Assembly: GCA_016719605.1 (NCBI GenBank)
Contig: JADJYW010000004.1
Span: 186,001 to 250,000, forward strand
Origin: Lewinellaceae bacterium
GTDB taxonomy: Bacteria > Bacteroidota > Bacteroidia > Chitinophagales > Saprospiraceae
Length of the DNA stretch: 64,000 nt
Direction: 5' to 3'
The position numbers were made by a program, and so were the translations under genes. The notes under the pieces are model-generated. The model had not been told where the DNA came from and made no database searches. It saw only the letters and a list, made by a program, of their open reading frames with translations. Positions 7,558-15,476 of this stretch are shown here, one piece after another. Position 1 is the first letter of the stretch; each line of letters starts with the position of its first letter.

Positions 7558-8766
7558 ATGAAGCAGCATGTTGAACACCTCGCTACCATCGCCCGAAAAC
7601 CGAGCCGGATGATCCTTGGGCTCATGTCCGGCACCTCGCTCGACGGCTTGGATATTGCTCTGTGCGCATTGGAAGGCAGCGGTCTGGACACCCGGGTACG
7701 CGTGCTGCATTTCGACACGACGCCCTACGACGAGCCGTTCCGGGCAGAGGTACATCGGGTTTTTGCTCAAAAAAACATTGATTTCCAACACCTGGTTTTG
7801 TTGAATGTGGTGATAGCTGAGCGGCATGCTGCTATCGTGAACGCGACACTAAGCCGGTGGGGTGTGCCGGCCGGGTCGGTTGACCTCATTGCCAGCCATG
7901 GACAAACGGTGTTTCATGCGCCCCGCCATTTTCACGCGTTGCCCGACTACCCCAATGCGACACTCCAAATCGGCGATGGCGACCACATCGCCCGCCGCAC
8001 CGGAATTATTACAATCAGCGATTTTCGTCAGAAACATCTCGCAGCAGGCGGCGAGGGCGCTCCACTGGCGTTGTACGGCGACTACCTGCTTTTTTCCAAA
8101 AAAGAGGAGGATCGCTTCCTGCTCAACATCGGCGGCATAGCCAATTTTACTTTTTTGCCCGGTGACGGCGATCCGGCCAAAGTATTTGCTACGGATACCG
8201 GTCCCGGAAATACCCTGCTGGATGCCGCTGCCCGACAGTTTTTCGGCCAGCCCTGTGATATGGATGCCCGTCTGGCTGGCGCCGGCCAAGTGGACGAGGC
8301 ACTACTGGGCCGACTGAAAAACCATCCATACTTTGCCCGCGCCTTTCCGACCACAACCGGCCCCGAACAATTCAGCCTCGCCTGGGCCGTGCACGATACA
8401 AAATACGAGGAAAACAACGCAGCGGGCCAACACACAGACGCTTGCAATTTATTGGCCACGCTGACCCGGCTGACGGCGGACACTATTGCCGAGGGTATAC
8501 TTCGAGTGCCGCGCACCACAGAGCGGGCAGCCGTGTACCGGAGTGGCGGCGGAGCACACAACCCAATGCTGACAGCGTTGCTACAGGAGAAGTTGCCTGG
8601 CTGGGAAATACAGCCTATGAGTGCGCTCGGCGTACACGGCGATGCCAAAGAGGCCGTACTATTTGCCGTTTTGGCCAACGAAACCGTGGCCGGGCAAACG
8701 ACTCCCGGCGCCCAATTGGCCGGGCTGCCGCTGGTCGGCATGGGCAAAGTGTCGTTTCCGGGGTGA
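7558..8766 (+). CDS. anmK: Anhydro-N-acetylmuramic acid kinase
   Basis: AnmK phosphorylates and opens 1,6-anhydro-MurNAc to MurNAc-6-phosphate in the cytoplasm, part of peptidoglycan recycling. The diagnostic GLMSGTSLDGLD motif lies at residues 20-31. Further family marks are the ASHGQTVFH segment, the LNIGGIANFT phosphate loop and the FATDTGPGN motif. The length is 402 aa from this ATG. An alternative start at 7609 (MILGLMSGTS) would give 385 aa, and the 17 N-terminal residues are weakly conserved-looking, so the exact start is uncertain. MurQ and other recycling genes are not adjacent. Confidence 0.94.
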   Translation: MKQHVEHLATIARKPSRMILGLMSGTSLDGLDIALCALEGSGLDTRVRVLHFDTTPYDEPFRAEVHRVFAQKNIDFQHLVLLNVVIAERHAAIVNATLSRWGVPAGSVDLIASHGQTVFHAPRHFHALPDYPNATLQIGDGDHIARRTGIITISDFRQKHLAAGGEGAPLALYGDYLLFSKKEEDRFLLNIGGIANFTFLPGDGDPAKVFATDTGPGNTLLDAAARQFFGQPCDMDARLAGAGQVDEALLGRLKNHPYFARAFPTTTGPEQFSLAWAVHDTKYEENNAAGQHTDACNLLATLTRLTADTIAEGILRVPRTTERAAVYRSGGGAHNPMLTALLQEKLPGWEIQPMSALGVHGDAKEAVLFAVLANETVAGQTTPGAQLAGLPLVGMGKVSFPG

Positions 8767-8858
8767 AAGCATCGTCTTGACCTGCTTTGCCCCTCCGTCT
8801 TTGCAGTAAAAAACGCGACTTGCGAGATTCCCTGGCCGAACCCAGTTCAGGTAGGGGC
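8767..8858. other. Region after anmK with single repeat copies
   Basis: No gene seen. It holds a solitary CTCCGTCTTTGCAGTAAA copy (8793-8810), a relative of the CCGCAGAGACGC family. A 16-nt sequence AAACGCGACTTGCGAG (8811-8826) recurs with one mismatch at 45087-45102. Confidence 0.5.
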
Positions 8859-8891
8859 AAAAAAAAACCGCGGCGCTCGTTTGCGCCGCGG
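8859..8891 (-). terminator. Strong intrinsic terminator of a short reverse-strand transcript
   Basis: On the reverse strand, a 9-bp perfect GC stem (8868-8876 with 8883-8891) and a 6-nt loop are followed by nine T residues. Read on the forward strand there is no T run after the stem, so it does not serve anmK. Confidence 0.85.
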
Positions 8892-8932
8892 CGGTTTCCC
8901 GTATAATCTCATGAAAAGTCACATGGTGGTGG

Positions 8933-8977
8933 TCAATGTTTACCGCTTCTTTTCTGTTCGCCGCCGTTATCTTTCAT
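8933..8977 (-). CDS. Possible 14-residue microprotein in a 115-nt transcription unit
   Basis: An ATG at 8977 opens a complete small frame (MKDNGGEQKRSGKH, then TGA). A CACTTTTG -7-like box lies at 8986-8993 on the same strand, 8 nt before the ATG. The strong terminator at 8859-8891 lies 41 nt after the stop. Promoter, frame and terminator together define a compact unit of about 115 nt between anmK and the secreted-protein gene. It may encode a basic peptide, or be a small RNA with a chance frame. I do not recognise a family. Confidence 0.35.
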   Translation of the reverse strand: MKDNGGEQKRSGKH

Positions 8978-8993
8978 TGACAGTACAAAAGTG

Positions 8994-9310
8994 CAGCACG
9001 CTTGACCAGTGGAAAAGGACAAAAAAACACGTTTGTTGAGTGGGATATTTTAAGGCAAGTATGGGCTTCTCCAAATGATAAAAAATTAAAGCATTGCAAA
9101 TCAGTATTTTGACACAGACCAAGAACTTGTTACTTGAAAGTATACACGCCCGTGTTGTTGAAAAAAAGATTTATTTTTTATTAGTTTTTTCCTAAAAAAA
9201 GATTCATCCCCAGAAATTGCGAAAATTATTTGTGCCGACGGGTGCTTATGTTCGGTGTTTTACTCCAAATAAAATCACCCTGGAGGTTTAGGCAGCCTCT
9301 TCCCGGGCGC
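8994..9310. other. AT-rich intergenic region, no gene seen
   Basis: Notably AT-rich compared with its surroundings (for example the A/T runs near 9160-9200). No frame, hairpin or repeat that I can support was found here. It may hold the upstream control region of the small reverse-strand unit. Confidence 0.4.
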
Positions 9311-9360
9311 AAAAAACTTCGCCCCTGCCCGGCCAAGTGACTGCCAGACAGGGGCGAAGC
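9311..9360 (-). terminator. Intrinsic terminator of the secreted-protein gene
   Basis: On the reverse strand, an 11-bp perfect stem (CTTCGCCCCTG, 9317-9327, with 9349-9359) is followed by six T residues. It lies 19 nt after the stop codon of the gene ending at 9379. Confidence 0.85.
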
Positions 9361-9378
9361 ATTGCCCGGAGTGGTATT

Positions 9379-10044
9379 TTATCGGACGCCGATAATTTCC
9401 ACCTCTGCGCCCGTGAGGGCCGGGTTGTACCAACAATCAATTTTGGATGCCTTGTACGAAGCCACAGCCGCCTTGGCTTCCTCCGGAGTGGTATAGCCTT
9501 TTACGATGTAGCTGGCGCCCTTTGCACCGCCAGGGCAGGTGCTGCCCGGGTGCCAAAGCAGGTAGAGGCCGTCAATGCCGGGCGCCTTGTCCACCGGAGT
9601 ATCCTTGCAATAGACCGCAAACTGGACATAGTGCAGTTCGCTTACCGGCGTGAACAGTTCATCGCCAACCTGTCCACGTCCCTTTCGCACGCTGCGCTGC
9701 ACATTCAGTCCATTTACGGTGACCGTTGTGACGGGTTCTACCGGCTCCGGAGTGGTGGAATACATCGCCGGGGTGACACCGCTCGTGCTGTATGTTGCCG
9801 GGCTAAGGCCTTTTGCGGTGGTGGTGGATGTCGGGCTTTGTTTCCCTTGTACTTTGGCCAGTGCTGCGGCACGGCGGGCATCCGCATCAGGCTCCGTACT
9901 GGTCGGCGCGGGCGAGCTGGTGCTGTACATGGCTGGTGCGTTGGTTGTGGTGGCCGGTTTATAGGGCCGTTTCAGTTCGGCTTGTGCCATGGATTCGGTA
10001 GCAAGCCAGGAGCAAAGGAAAATAAGAAGCAATGTTTGTCTCAT
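9379..10044 (-). CDS. Secreted protein with PAMYST repeats and a SPOR-like C-terminal domain
   Basis: The 221-residue protein starts with a signal peptide ending SMAQA. A Thr/Ser/Pro-rich region (about 25-100) contains repeats of the form PAMYSTS, PATYSTS and PAMYSTT. The C-terminal 90 residues form a compact domain with FAVYCKDTP, three Cys, and a final AKAAVASYKASKIDCWY segment. Its spacing and strand pattern resemble SPOR-type repeats, but I cannot confirm membership. It is probably periplasmic or surface-attached. A -7-like box (CACTTTTG) lies at 10075-10082 and a terminator directly downstream, so it is transcribed alone. Confidence 0.7.
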   Translation of the reverse strand: MRQTLLLIFLCSWLATESMAQAELKRPYKPATTTNAPAMYSTSSPAPTSTEPDADARRAAALAKVQGKQSPTSTTTAKGLSPATYSTSGVTPAMYSTTPEPVEPVTTVTVNGLNVQRSVRKGRGQVGDELFTPVSELHYVQFAVYCKDTPVDKAPGIDGLYLLWHPGSTCPGGAKGASYIVKGYTTPEEAKAAVASYKASKIDCWYNPALTGAEVEIIGVR

Positions 10045-10068
10045 AGTGTTATAGTCAATTAGATGAAA

Positions 10069-10971
10069 TTAAAACAAAAGTGCGGCGCCGAATACCCCCG
10101 CGCTATCACCCAACTTGGGTTTGAGGAAAACGGTGTCAATTCGGGTATTGAACAAGTGTTTCTGCGCTTCGGCTACGCCATCGGTGTAAAGTCTGTCAAT
10201 GTTCCCGACGCCGCCCCCCAGAACGATCACATCGGGATCAAGGATATTGATAACCACAGCAATAGTCTTGCCAAAATAATGAACCAGACGATCCATCGTA
10301 GCCACTGCTGCGGGGTCGGAGCCGGCCACTGAACGCACCACAATGTCCCGCAAGTGCATCCGTTGCCCACTTTCCTGTGCATAGAATTTTTCCAGAGCCG
10401 GGCCGGAAATGAGCGTTTCGACGCAACCCACCTTCCCGCAGTAACACGGGCCACCACTTTCGTCGAGGAAATTGTGGCCCCATTCGCCTGCAATTCCCTG
10501 CCGCCCGTTGATCACTTTTTGTCGGACAACCAAGCCCCCGCCAACCCCGGTGCCGAGGATGACGCCGAAAACCACCTCCGCGTTGGGCAGCGCTTCAGGC
10601 GCTGCGCCCATGAGCGCCTCGGCTACAGCGAAGCAGTTGGCGTCGTTGGCTAAGCGCACGGGTACACCCAGCCGCCGCTCCAGGTCTTTATCAAAAGGTT
10701 TGCCGATAAGCGCCGTGGTATTGGCATTTTTCACGACGCCGGTGTTCGGATCCAGCGTGCCTGGATGGCCCAAACCGATGCGTCCGGGCCGCCGGCCCGT
10801 TTCCATTGCAAGCATTTCCACCAGGGTGGCGATCTGATCAAGAATATGCTCGTAGCCGTGGTTGGCTTCCGTTGGGATGCGCTGTCGAGCCAGCGGCTTC
10901 AGGTTTTCGCGACTTTCCAAAACAGCACCTTCTATTTTGGTGCCGCCCAGATCAATACCCCAGAGATTCAT
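10069..10971 (-). CDS. ROK family sugar kinase
   Basis: ROK kinases phosphorylate hexoses (glucose, fructose, N-acetylglucosamine or N-acetylmannosamine) in the cytoplasm. The protein has the phosphate-1 motif GIDLGGTK at residues 5-12 and the ATP-binding GTGVGGG. The ROK zinc site is complete: GEWGHN supplies the His and CYCGKVGCVE the Cys ligands. The 300-residue length is standard for a single-domain ROK enzyme, and it lacks the HTH of ROK repressors. Substrate specificity cannot be read safely. It is divergent from porV with about 300 bp between. Confidence 0.92.
   Translation of the reverse strand: MNLWGIDLGGTKIEGAVLESRENLKPLARQRIPTEANHGYEHILDQIATLVEMLAMETGRRPGRIGLGHPGTLDPNTGVVKNANTTALIGKPFDKDLERRLGVPVRLANDANCFAVAEALMGAAPEALPNAEVVFGVILGTGVGGGLVVRQKVINGRQGIAGEWGHNFLDESGGPCYCGKVGCVETLISGPALEKFYAQESGQRMHLRDIVVRSVAGSDPAAVATMDRLVHYFGKTIAVVINILDPDVIVLGGGVGNIDRLYTDGVAEAQKHLFNTRIDTVFLKPKLGDSAGVFGAALLF
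10075..10082 (-). promoter_or_regulatory. -7-like box CACTTTTG of the secreted-protein gene
   Basis: Reverse-strand match to TAnnTTTG except for the first base, giving a leader of about 26 nt. It overlaps the last codons of the ROK kinase gene, so the secreted-protein gene can be transcribed separately. Confidence 0.45.
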
Positions 10972-11192
10972 CTGCGAACAGGTTTTGCGGTTGAACGGGG
11001 GTTATTAAGTTTATGAGGTTGAGGGGGTTGAGTAGAAGTAGAGCAAAGGAAAGGGGAATATTTCACAGTAGGGGCAGGTTTGGCGAAAAGCGCCCGGCTA
11101 CCGATCAAGTTTTTTCCCAAAGGAACAAGACAACCGAAAAGCCTCCACTTGCGTCAACCTGCTTCAATGGCCTAAATGCCGAACAGATCGCG
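10972..11192. other. Divergent control region between ROK kinase and porV
   Basis: No gene is seen. A TTCCTTTG -7-like box on the reverse strand (11045-11052) may serve the ROK gene. The porV promoter lies at 11193-11200. Confidence 0.4.
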
Positions 11193-11200
11193 TACTTTTG
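11193..11200 (+). promoter_or_regulatory. -7 box TACTTTTG of porV
   Basis: An exact TAnnTTTG match about 73 nt before the ATG at 11274. It excludes the longer in-frame reading that begins at 11013. Confidence 0.65.
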
Positions 11201-11273
11201 CACGCTTTTTGCAGCCAAGCGGCTTTACATTAAACAAGCAAAACATTCTGCCACTAAAATTTTACCTGCAATC

Positions 11274-12506
11274 ATGAAGAAGTCCCTGATACAGTCGCTT
11301 TTCATCGGAATACTGATTCTGCTCGGAACAGCGCTTGAGGCTCAAATTATACCCCAATGTCGTAATGGCCAAGGCTATAGTTACAACCCGATTACCGGCC
11401 AGCAAATACCCACCGGCGAACGCTGTGCTAACGCCGTCACCTCTGCCGTGCCCTTTCTCCGCATTGTGCCGGATGCCCGCGGCGGCGCCATGGGCGACGT
11501 GGGTATTGCTACCTCCGCCGACCCCAACGGGATGCACTACAACCAGTCCAAACTCGCTTTTGCCGACAAAAAAGTAGCACTCTCCGCTACATACACCCCC
11601 TGGATGCGCAACCTCGGCCTGCAGGATGTTTATCTGGCCTACTTAGCCGGCTATGTACAACTGGACGAGTTCCAGACCATCGGCATGGGCCTGCGTTATT
11701 TTTCGCTGGGTGATATTGAGTTCACGGACGAAAACGGCGGCTCCTTAGGTCAAGGCCGCCCCAACGAGTTTGAGGTGACCGGCGCCTATGCGCGCAAACT
11801 GTCCAAAAAACTCTCCGCAGCCATTGGCGCCAAATTCATCTACTCCAACCTGGCTACGGGGCAAGTGGTGGAAGGCAACGAAATCAAGCCCGGTGTAGCC
11901 GGTGCTGCCGACTTGTCCATGACGTACCGAACGCCGGTTAAAATCACCAAAAACGGTGGAGAAATCACCTTCGGCGCTGCCATTTCCAACCTGGGTTCCA
12001 AAATTACCTACACCAACTCCGTTAACCGCGACTATATACCGACCAACCTCGGTCTCGGATTTGCCTGGAAATTCAACCTCGACGACTACAATACCCTGAC
12101 TTTCACGTCGGATTTCAATAAACTGCTCGTACCCACGCCTCGCCCCGATATTGACGAAGACGGCGACCAAATACCGGACTACAAGCAGTACTCCTCCATC
12201 CGCGGCGTGTTCAAATCCTTCGGCGACGCACCCGGTGGATTCAGCGAAGAGCTCAAGGAAATTACCACCGGCCTTGGCGCCGAGTACTGGTACGACGACC
12301 AGTTTGCCGTGCGCGCCGGCTACTTCTTCGAGCACTACTCCAAGGGCAACCGCAAGTATTTCAGCCTCGGCCTCGGCGTGAAATACAATGTGTTCGGGAT
12401 CAATTTCTCTTACCTGGTGCCCACCACCAACCAGCGCAACCCGCTGGACAACACCCTGCGCTTCTCGCTGCTGTTCGATTTCTCGGCGTTTGAGGGCGAC
12501 AACTAA
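11274..12506 (+). CDS. porV: Type IX secretion system outer-membrane protein PorV (LptO)
   Basis: PorV is a FadL-like 14-stranded outer-membrane barrel that collects T9SS cargo from the SprA translocon and hands it to the PorU attachment complex. The 410-residue protein has a signal peptide (MKKSLIQSLFIGILILLGT, cleaved near LEAQ). The family signature follows: PFLRIVPDARGGAMGDVG, then ATSADPNGMHYNQSKLAF and the TPWMRNL segment. The C-terminal stretch ending LRFSLLFDFSAF is a normal barrel end. The start is set by the signal peptide and by the promoter at 11193. sprA lies 33 kb away in this window. An intrinsic terminator follows. Confidence 0.95.
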   Translation: MKKSLIQSLFIGILILLGTALEAQIIPQCRNGQGYSYNPITGQQIPTGERCANAVTSAVPFLRIVPDARGGAMGDVGIATSADPNGMHYNQSKLAFADKKVALSATYTPWMRNLGLQDVYLAYLAGYVQLDEFQTIGMGLRYFSLGDIEFTDENGGSLGQGRPNEFEVTGAYARKLSKKLSAAIGAKFIYSNLATGQVVEGNEIKPGVAGAADLSMTYRTPVKITKNGGEITFGAAISNLGSKITYTNSVNRDYIPTNLGLGFAWKFNLDDYNTLTFTSDFNKLLVPTPRPDIDEDGDQIPDYKQYSSIRGVFKSFGDAPGGFSEELKEITTGLGAEYWYDDQFAVRAGYFFEHYSKGNRKYFSLGLGVKYNVFGINFSYLVPTTNQRNPLDNTLRFSLLFDFSAFEGDN

Positions 12507-12531
12507 ACGAGGCAATTTTCGCTTCCCTCCC

Positions 12532-12572
12532 AACGGGCGACATCGGTATCGGTGTCGCCCGTTGTTTTTTTT
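12532..12572 (+). terminator. Intrinsic terminator of porV
   Basis: An 11-bp stem (AACGGGCGACA, 12532-12542, with 12553-12563) is followed by a run of eight T residues. The convergent SLC13 gene ends at the T run. Confidence 0.9.
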
Positions 12573-14355
12573 AAAACGGGAAAAATACCGGGATCAGCAA
12601 ACTCGCCAACAGCCAAAACAGCAGGTTCAGCGGTGCACCAATCCGGAAAAAATCCTTGAACGTGTAGTTCCCTGCCGCATACACCATCGTGTTGGTTTGG
12701 TACCCGATAGGGGTCATAAAACTCGCCGAAGCGGCGAAGGTGATGGCCATGAGAAACGGCTTGGGCGAAACACCCATAGACTGCGCCAACGCAATGACGA
12801 TGGGCGCCAGCAATACCACTGTAGCGTTGTTTGACATGACTTCCGTCAGCAGGGTGGTCACTAAATAAATCAGGCTCAGCACTACTACCGGCCCAAACGC
12901 GCCGCTGAAGTGGTGCATCTGTTCGGCCAGCAGTTTTGCAGCCCCGGTTTTTTCCAGGGCTGCACCCAAACTCAGGGAACCGGCCAGCATAATAATCACT
13001 TTCCAACTGATGCTTTTGTACGCCTCCTCCGGCGATACGATTTTGGCGAGCACCAGCACCAGGCAGCCTACCAGAGCCGCCGTGACAATCGGCAACACAT
13101 CCAGCGATGCCAGTACGATGACCGCTGCCACGGTACCTGCCGACAGGAGTGCATTTTTTTGGGAAAAACCCGAGTGGTCGGTGTGATTGACCACAAACAT
13201 GTCCGGGAAGGATTTTTGCAGTGCATCCGATTTGTCTTTCGGGGAAGCCAGCAGCAGACAGTCGCCGGCAGCCAGTTTCCAGTCGCCGATCCGTTCGTTT
13301 TGCAGACCTTTCCGACCGCGAACGCCGAGGAAGATAGCCCCGCCAAACCGCGTTTCAAAATCAACCTCCTCCAGGCGCACACCAGCCAGATCGGAATTGG
13401 GCAACACCACCACTTCGTGCAGCACCAGCCCGCCGGTTTTATTTTTGGAGGTATCCTGGTGGAGCAGCGGCTGTACCAGCACCCGGTTGCGGTTTTGCAG
13501 TTTCCGGATTTTATCCACGTTACCCGTCACTTTCAGCGTGTCATTTGTGGCCAGCACAAAATCGTCGGGCGGAGAAAAGAAACGCTCGGCGCCGCGTTTC
13601 ACCTGTATAATCTCCAGGACGAGCTCGGTAACCAAGGGTGAGGTTTTGATAGTCGTCCCTACCGACGGGGCGCCTTCCTGCAACAGGACATCAGTGAGGT
13701 ATTCCCCCAGGTGAAACTTGTCTTCGATGGTTGCCTCTTTCCGATGCTCCGGCAGCAACCGCAAACCGACAAACAAGAGGTAAACAAAACCTGCCAGCAA
13801 AAAGACCGAACCCATTTTGGTCATCTCAAACATAGAAAAAGCCCCCAGCCCGACCGATGCGGAATAATCGCTCACTAAAATATTGGTAGACGTCCCGATC
13901 AAGGTGCATACGCCGCCAAACATGGAGGCAAAGGACAACGGAATCAGCAGTTTTTCGGGGCTAATGTGAATAGCCCGCGCACAAGACAACACCACCGGAA
14001 TGAACAGCGCCACCACCGGCGTATTGTTGATAAATGCCGACAGGAATGCCACCAGCAGGAGCATACTGACCGTGCCTAACCAGAAATTCCGTCGGAACAG
14101 TTTTTCCAGAAAAGCCGTCGCAGGATTTAGTGCCCCGCTTTTTTCAATACCGGCACTCAGCACAAACATGGCGGCCACAGTCGCCACAGCCGTATTGCTA
14201 AAACCGGCTATTCCCTCCTGCGGCGTGAGAATACCCGTGAGCACCAGACTCCCGATGACCAGCATGGCCGTCACATCAATCGCCACCACCTCGGTGGCAA
14301 ACAGAATGATGGCCCCGAGCAGAATAAAAATGGTGAGGATGATTTCGATACTCAT
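12571..14355 (-). CDS. SLC13/DASS family permease with two RCK_C (TrkA-C) domains
   Basis: The 594-residue protein has hydrophobic transmembrane segments in the N-terminal third and the C-terminal third. Between them lie two soluble TrkA-C-type domains (about 200-290 and 300-390, each ending in a LKVTG- or CLLLAS-like strand). This is the usual layout of bacterial SLC13-type sodium:anion symporters annotated for sulfate or dicarboxylate transport. The C-terminal half contains SNNATVVLLAPI and PIGYQTN, matching the SNT-type sodium/substrate signatures of the divalent anion:Na+ symporter fold. The substrate is not evident. The gene is flanked by the porV terminator and a facing repeat tract. 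Confidence 0.88.
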   Translation of the reverse strand: MSIEIILTIFILLGAIILFATEVVAIDVTAMLVIGSLVLTGILTPQEGIAGFSNTAVATVAAMFVLSAGIEKSGALNPATAFLEKLFRRNFWLGTVSMLLLVAFLSAFINNTPVVALFIPVVLSCARAIHISPEKLLIPLSFASMFGGVCTLIGTSTNILVSDYSASVGLGAFSMFEMTKMGSVFLLAGFVYLLFVGLRLLPEHRKEATIEDKFHLGEYLTDVLLQEGAPSVGTTIKTSPLVTELVLEIIQVKRGAERFFSPPDDFVLATNDTLKVTGNVDKIRKLQNRNRVLVQPLLHQDTSKNKTGGLVLHEVVVLPNSDLAGVRLEEVDFETRFGGAIFLGVRGRKGLQNERIGDWKLAAGDCLLLASPKDKSDALQKSFPDMFVVNHTDHSGFSQKNALLSAGTVAAVIVLASLDVLPIVTAALVGCLVLVLAKIVSPEEAYKSISWKVIIMLAGSLSLGAALEKTGAAKLLAEQMHHFSGAFGPVVVLSLIYLVTTLLTEVMSNNATVVLLAPIVIALAQSMGVSPKPFLMAITFAASASFMTPIGYQTNTMVYAAGNYTFKDFFRIGAPLNLLFWLLASLLIPVFFPF

Positions 14356-14362
14356 GTTTTAG

Positions 14363-14475
14363 TGGAGGGTTGGAAGGTTAGAAGGTTTGAGGGTTAGAAG
14401 GTTTGAAGGTTAGAAGGTTGGCTAACCCTCCAACCTTCTAACCTTCTAACCTTCCAACCCTCAAGCCTTCCAACC
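14363..14475. repeat. Facing repeat tract, GGTTGGAAGG family, second full copy
   Basis: The left half repeats GGTTAGAAGG and GGTTTGAAGG units, the right half CCTTCTAACC and CCTCCAACC units. The two arms meet near 14419 and can pair over most of their length. The tract fills the gap between the SLC13 start and the hydrolase stop, so it lies in the 3' region of one gene and upstream of the next. Confidence 0.88.
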
Positions 14476-14477
14476 AA

Positions 14478-15299
14478 TCAACAAGCGGTGTTATCGTGCA
14501 AAATATCGTACAGCAGATCGTGGTATTCCGGGAAGTCTGTCAGGTTGTTGTGCCCGGCCCCTTCGATGGGGATTAGTCGGATGGTGCCGGGCGCGAGTTT
14601 TTGCAACATTTCGCTTTGCCGGTAGGGAATGAGGCGGTCTTTCCGACCATGCAGAATGACGATCGGGCACTGTACTTTTTTTACAAACAGGTCGGTGCGG
14701 ATGTGGTAGCGCAGCAGCCAGCGGATGGGCAACAGGAACCCGTAGCGGGTGATATGGTACAAGAACGAGTAGTACGGGCAGTCGAGAATCAGCAGGTGCG
14801 GACTGTTCCAGGAAGCGACGCGGGCTGCCAGGCCGCTGCCCAGCGAGCGCCCGTAGAGCACGATACGTTCCTCGCTGTATTGCGCAGCCAGCCATTTGTA
14901 CACCTGCTGCAGGTCGGCGTATAAAATTCCCTCGGTGCGGCGGCCCCGGCTTTTGCCGAAACCCCGAAAGTCGAGGATAAGAAAATCATAACCCTTGCCG
15001 ACGAAGTCTTTGGCAAACTTACCCCAACCTTTAATGCTGCGCGAATTGCCTTTGATGTAAAAAACCACGCCCTTGCTGTTGGGCACCCGGAAATGCAGGG
15101 CATTCACCACACCGCCGTCCTCCATGTCAAAATTCACCTCCGTAAACGGAAACGGATACTGATAGGTGAACCAGTGCGGCAGCCGCTCGGGCCGGAAAAA
15201 GAACAAGTCCTGCCCGAAATAAAACAGCAGGCACAGTGCTGCATACACTGCTGCCGCCACCAAAAAGATGGAAAGCCAAAAATCAAGCGCGGGTTGCAT
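14478..15299 (-). CDS. Membrane-anchored alpha/beta hydrolase (ABHD13/YqkD-like)
   Basis: An N-terminal membrane segment (about residues 5-32, rich in Leu, Ala, Phe and Tyr) precedes an alpha/beta-hydrolase fold. The nucleophile elbow is GRSLGSG. The acid is the Asp in HGRKDRLIP and the His lies in EGAGHNN near the C-terminus. The family includes bacterial hydrolases of unknown substrate similar to eukaryotic ABHD13. From the Met at 15299 the protein has 273 aa; a start at 15341 would add 14 residues without changing the topology. It is divergent from the beta-mannosidase gene. Confidence 0.85.
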   Translation of the reverse strand: MQPALDFWLSIFLVAAAVYAALCLLFYFGQDLFFFRPERLPHWFTYQYPFPFTEVNFDMEDGGVVNALHFRVPNSKGVVFYIKGNSRSIKGWGKFAKDFVGKGYDFLILDFRGFGKSRGRRTEGILYADLQQVYKWLAAQYSEERIVLYGRSLGSGLAARVASWNSPHLLILDCPYYSFLYHITRYGFLLPIRWLLRYHIRTDLFVKKVQCPIVILHGRKDRLIPYRQSEMLQKLAPGTIRLIPIEGAGHNNLTDFPEYHDLLYDILHDNTAC

Positions 15300-15430
15300 C
15301 TGGCGAAGGTAGGCATCCAGCCTCAATCCAAATACCCGCAATCCACGGTCTGCCGGCCCAACCGCACATCCACGGAATCAATCCAGCAGGTGCATTTGCA
15401 GGTACACGCGGCAATTGAAGCCCACATGCC

Positions 15431-15438
15431 TACCTTTG
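15431..15438 (+). promoter_or_regulatory. -7 box TACCTTTG of the beta-mannosidase gene
   Basis: An exact TAnnTTTG match about 38 nt before the ATG at 15477. It supports the start with the signal peptide. Confidence 0.65.
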
Positions 15439-15476
15439 CCCCGCACGCACCCATCGCTCAACGATCATCGCCGCCT

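Noticed and set aside
11013..11273. Long N-terminal extension of PorV in frame
   Set aside because: The extra 87 residues are basic and without family similarity, and a -7 box at 11193 with a signal peptide at 11274 define the start.
12571..14355. SLC13-type protein as a TrkA potassium channel component
   Set aside because: The TrkA-C domains are inserted between SLC13-type membrane halves, and the SNNATVVLL and PIGYQTN motifs match anion:sodium symporters.
14363..14475. Repeat tracts as CRISPR arrays
   Set aside because: Units are 7-10 nt, without spacers of uniform length, and the tracts face each other; no cas genes are present.
15093..15476. N-terminal extension of the beta-mannosidase frame
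   Set aside because: It overlaps the divergent hydrolase gene and the promoter at 15431, and the signal peptide starts at 15477.
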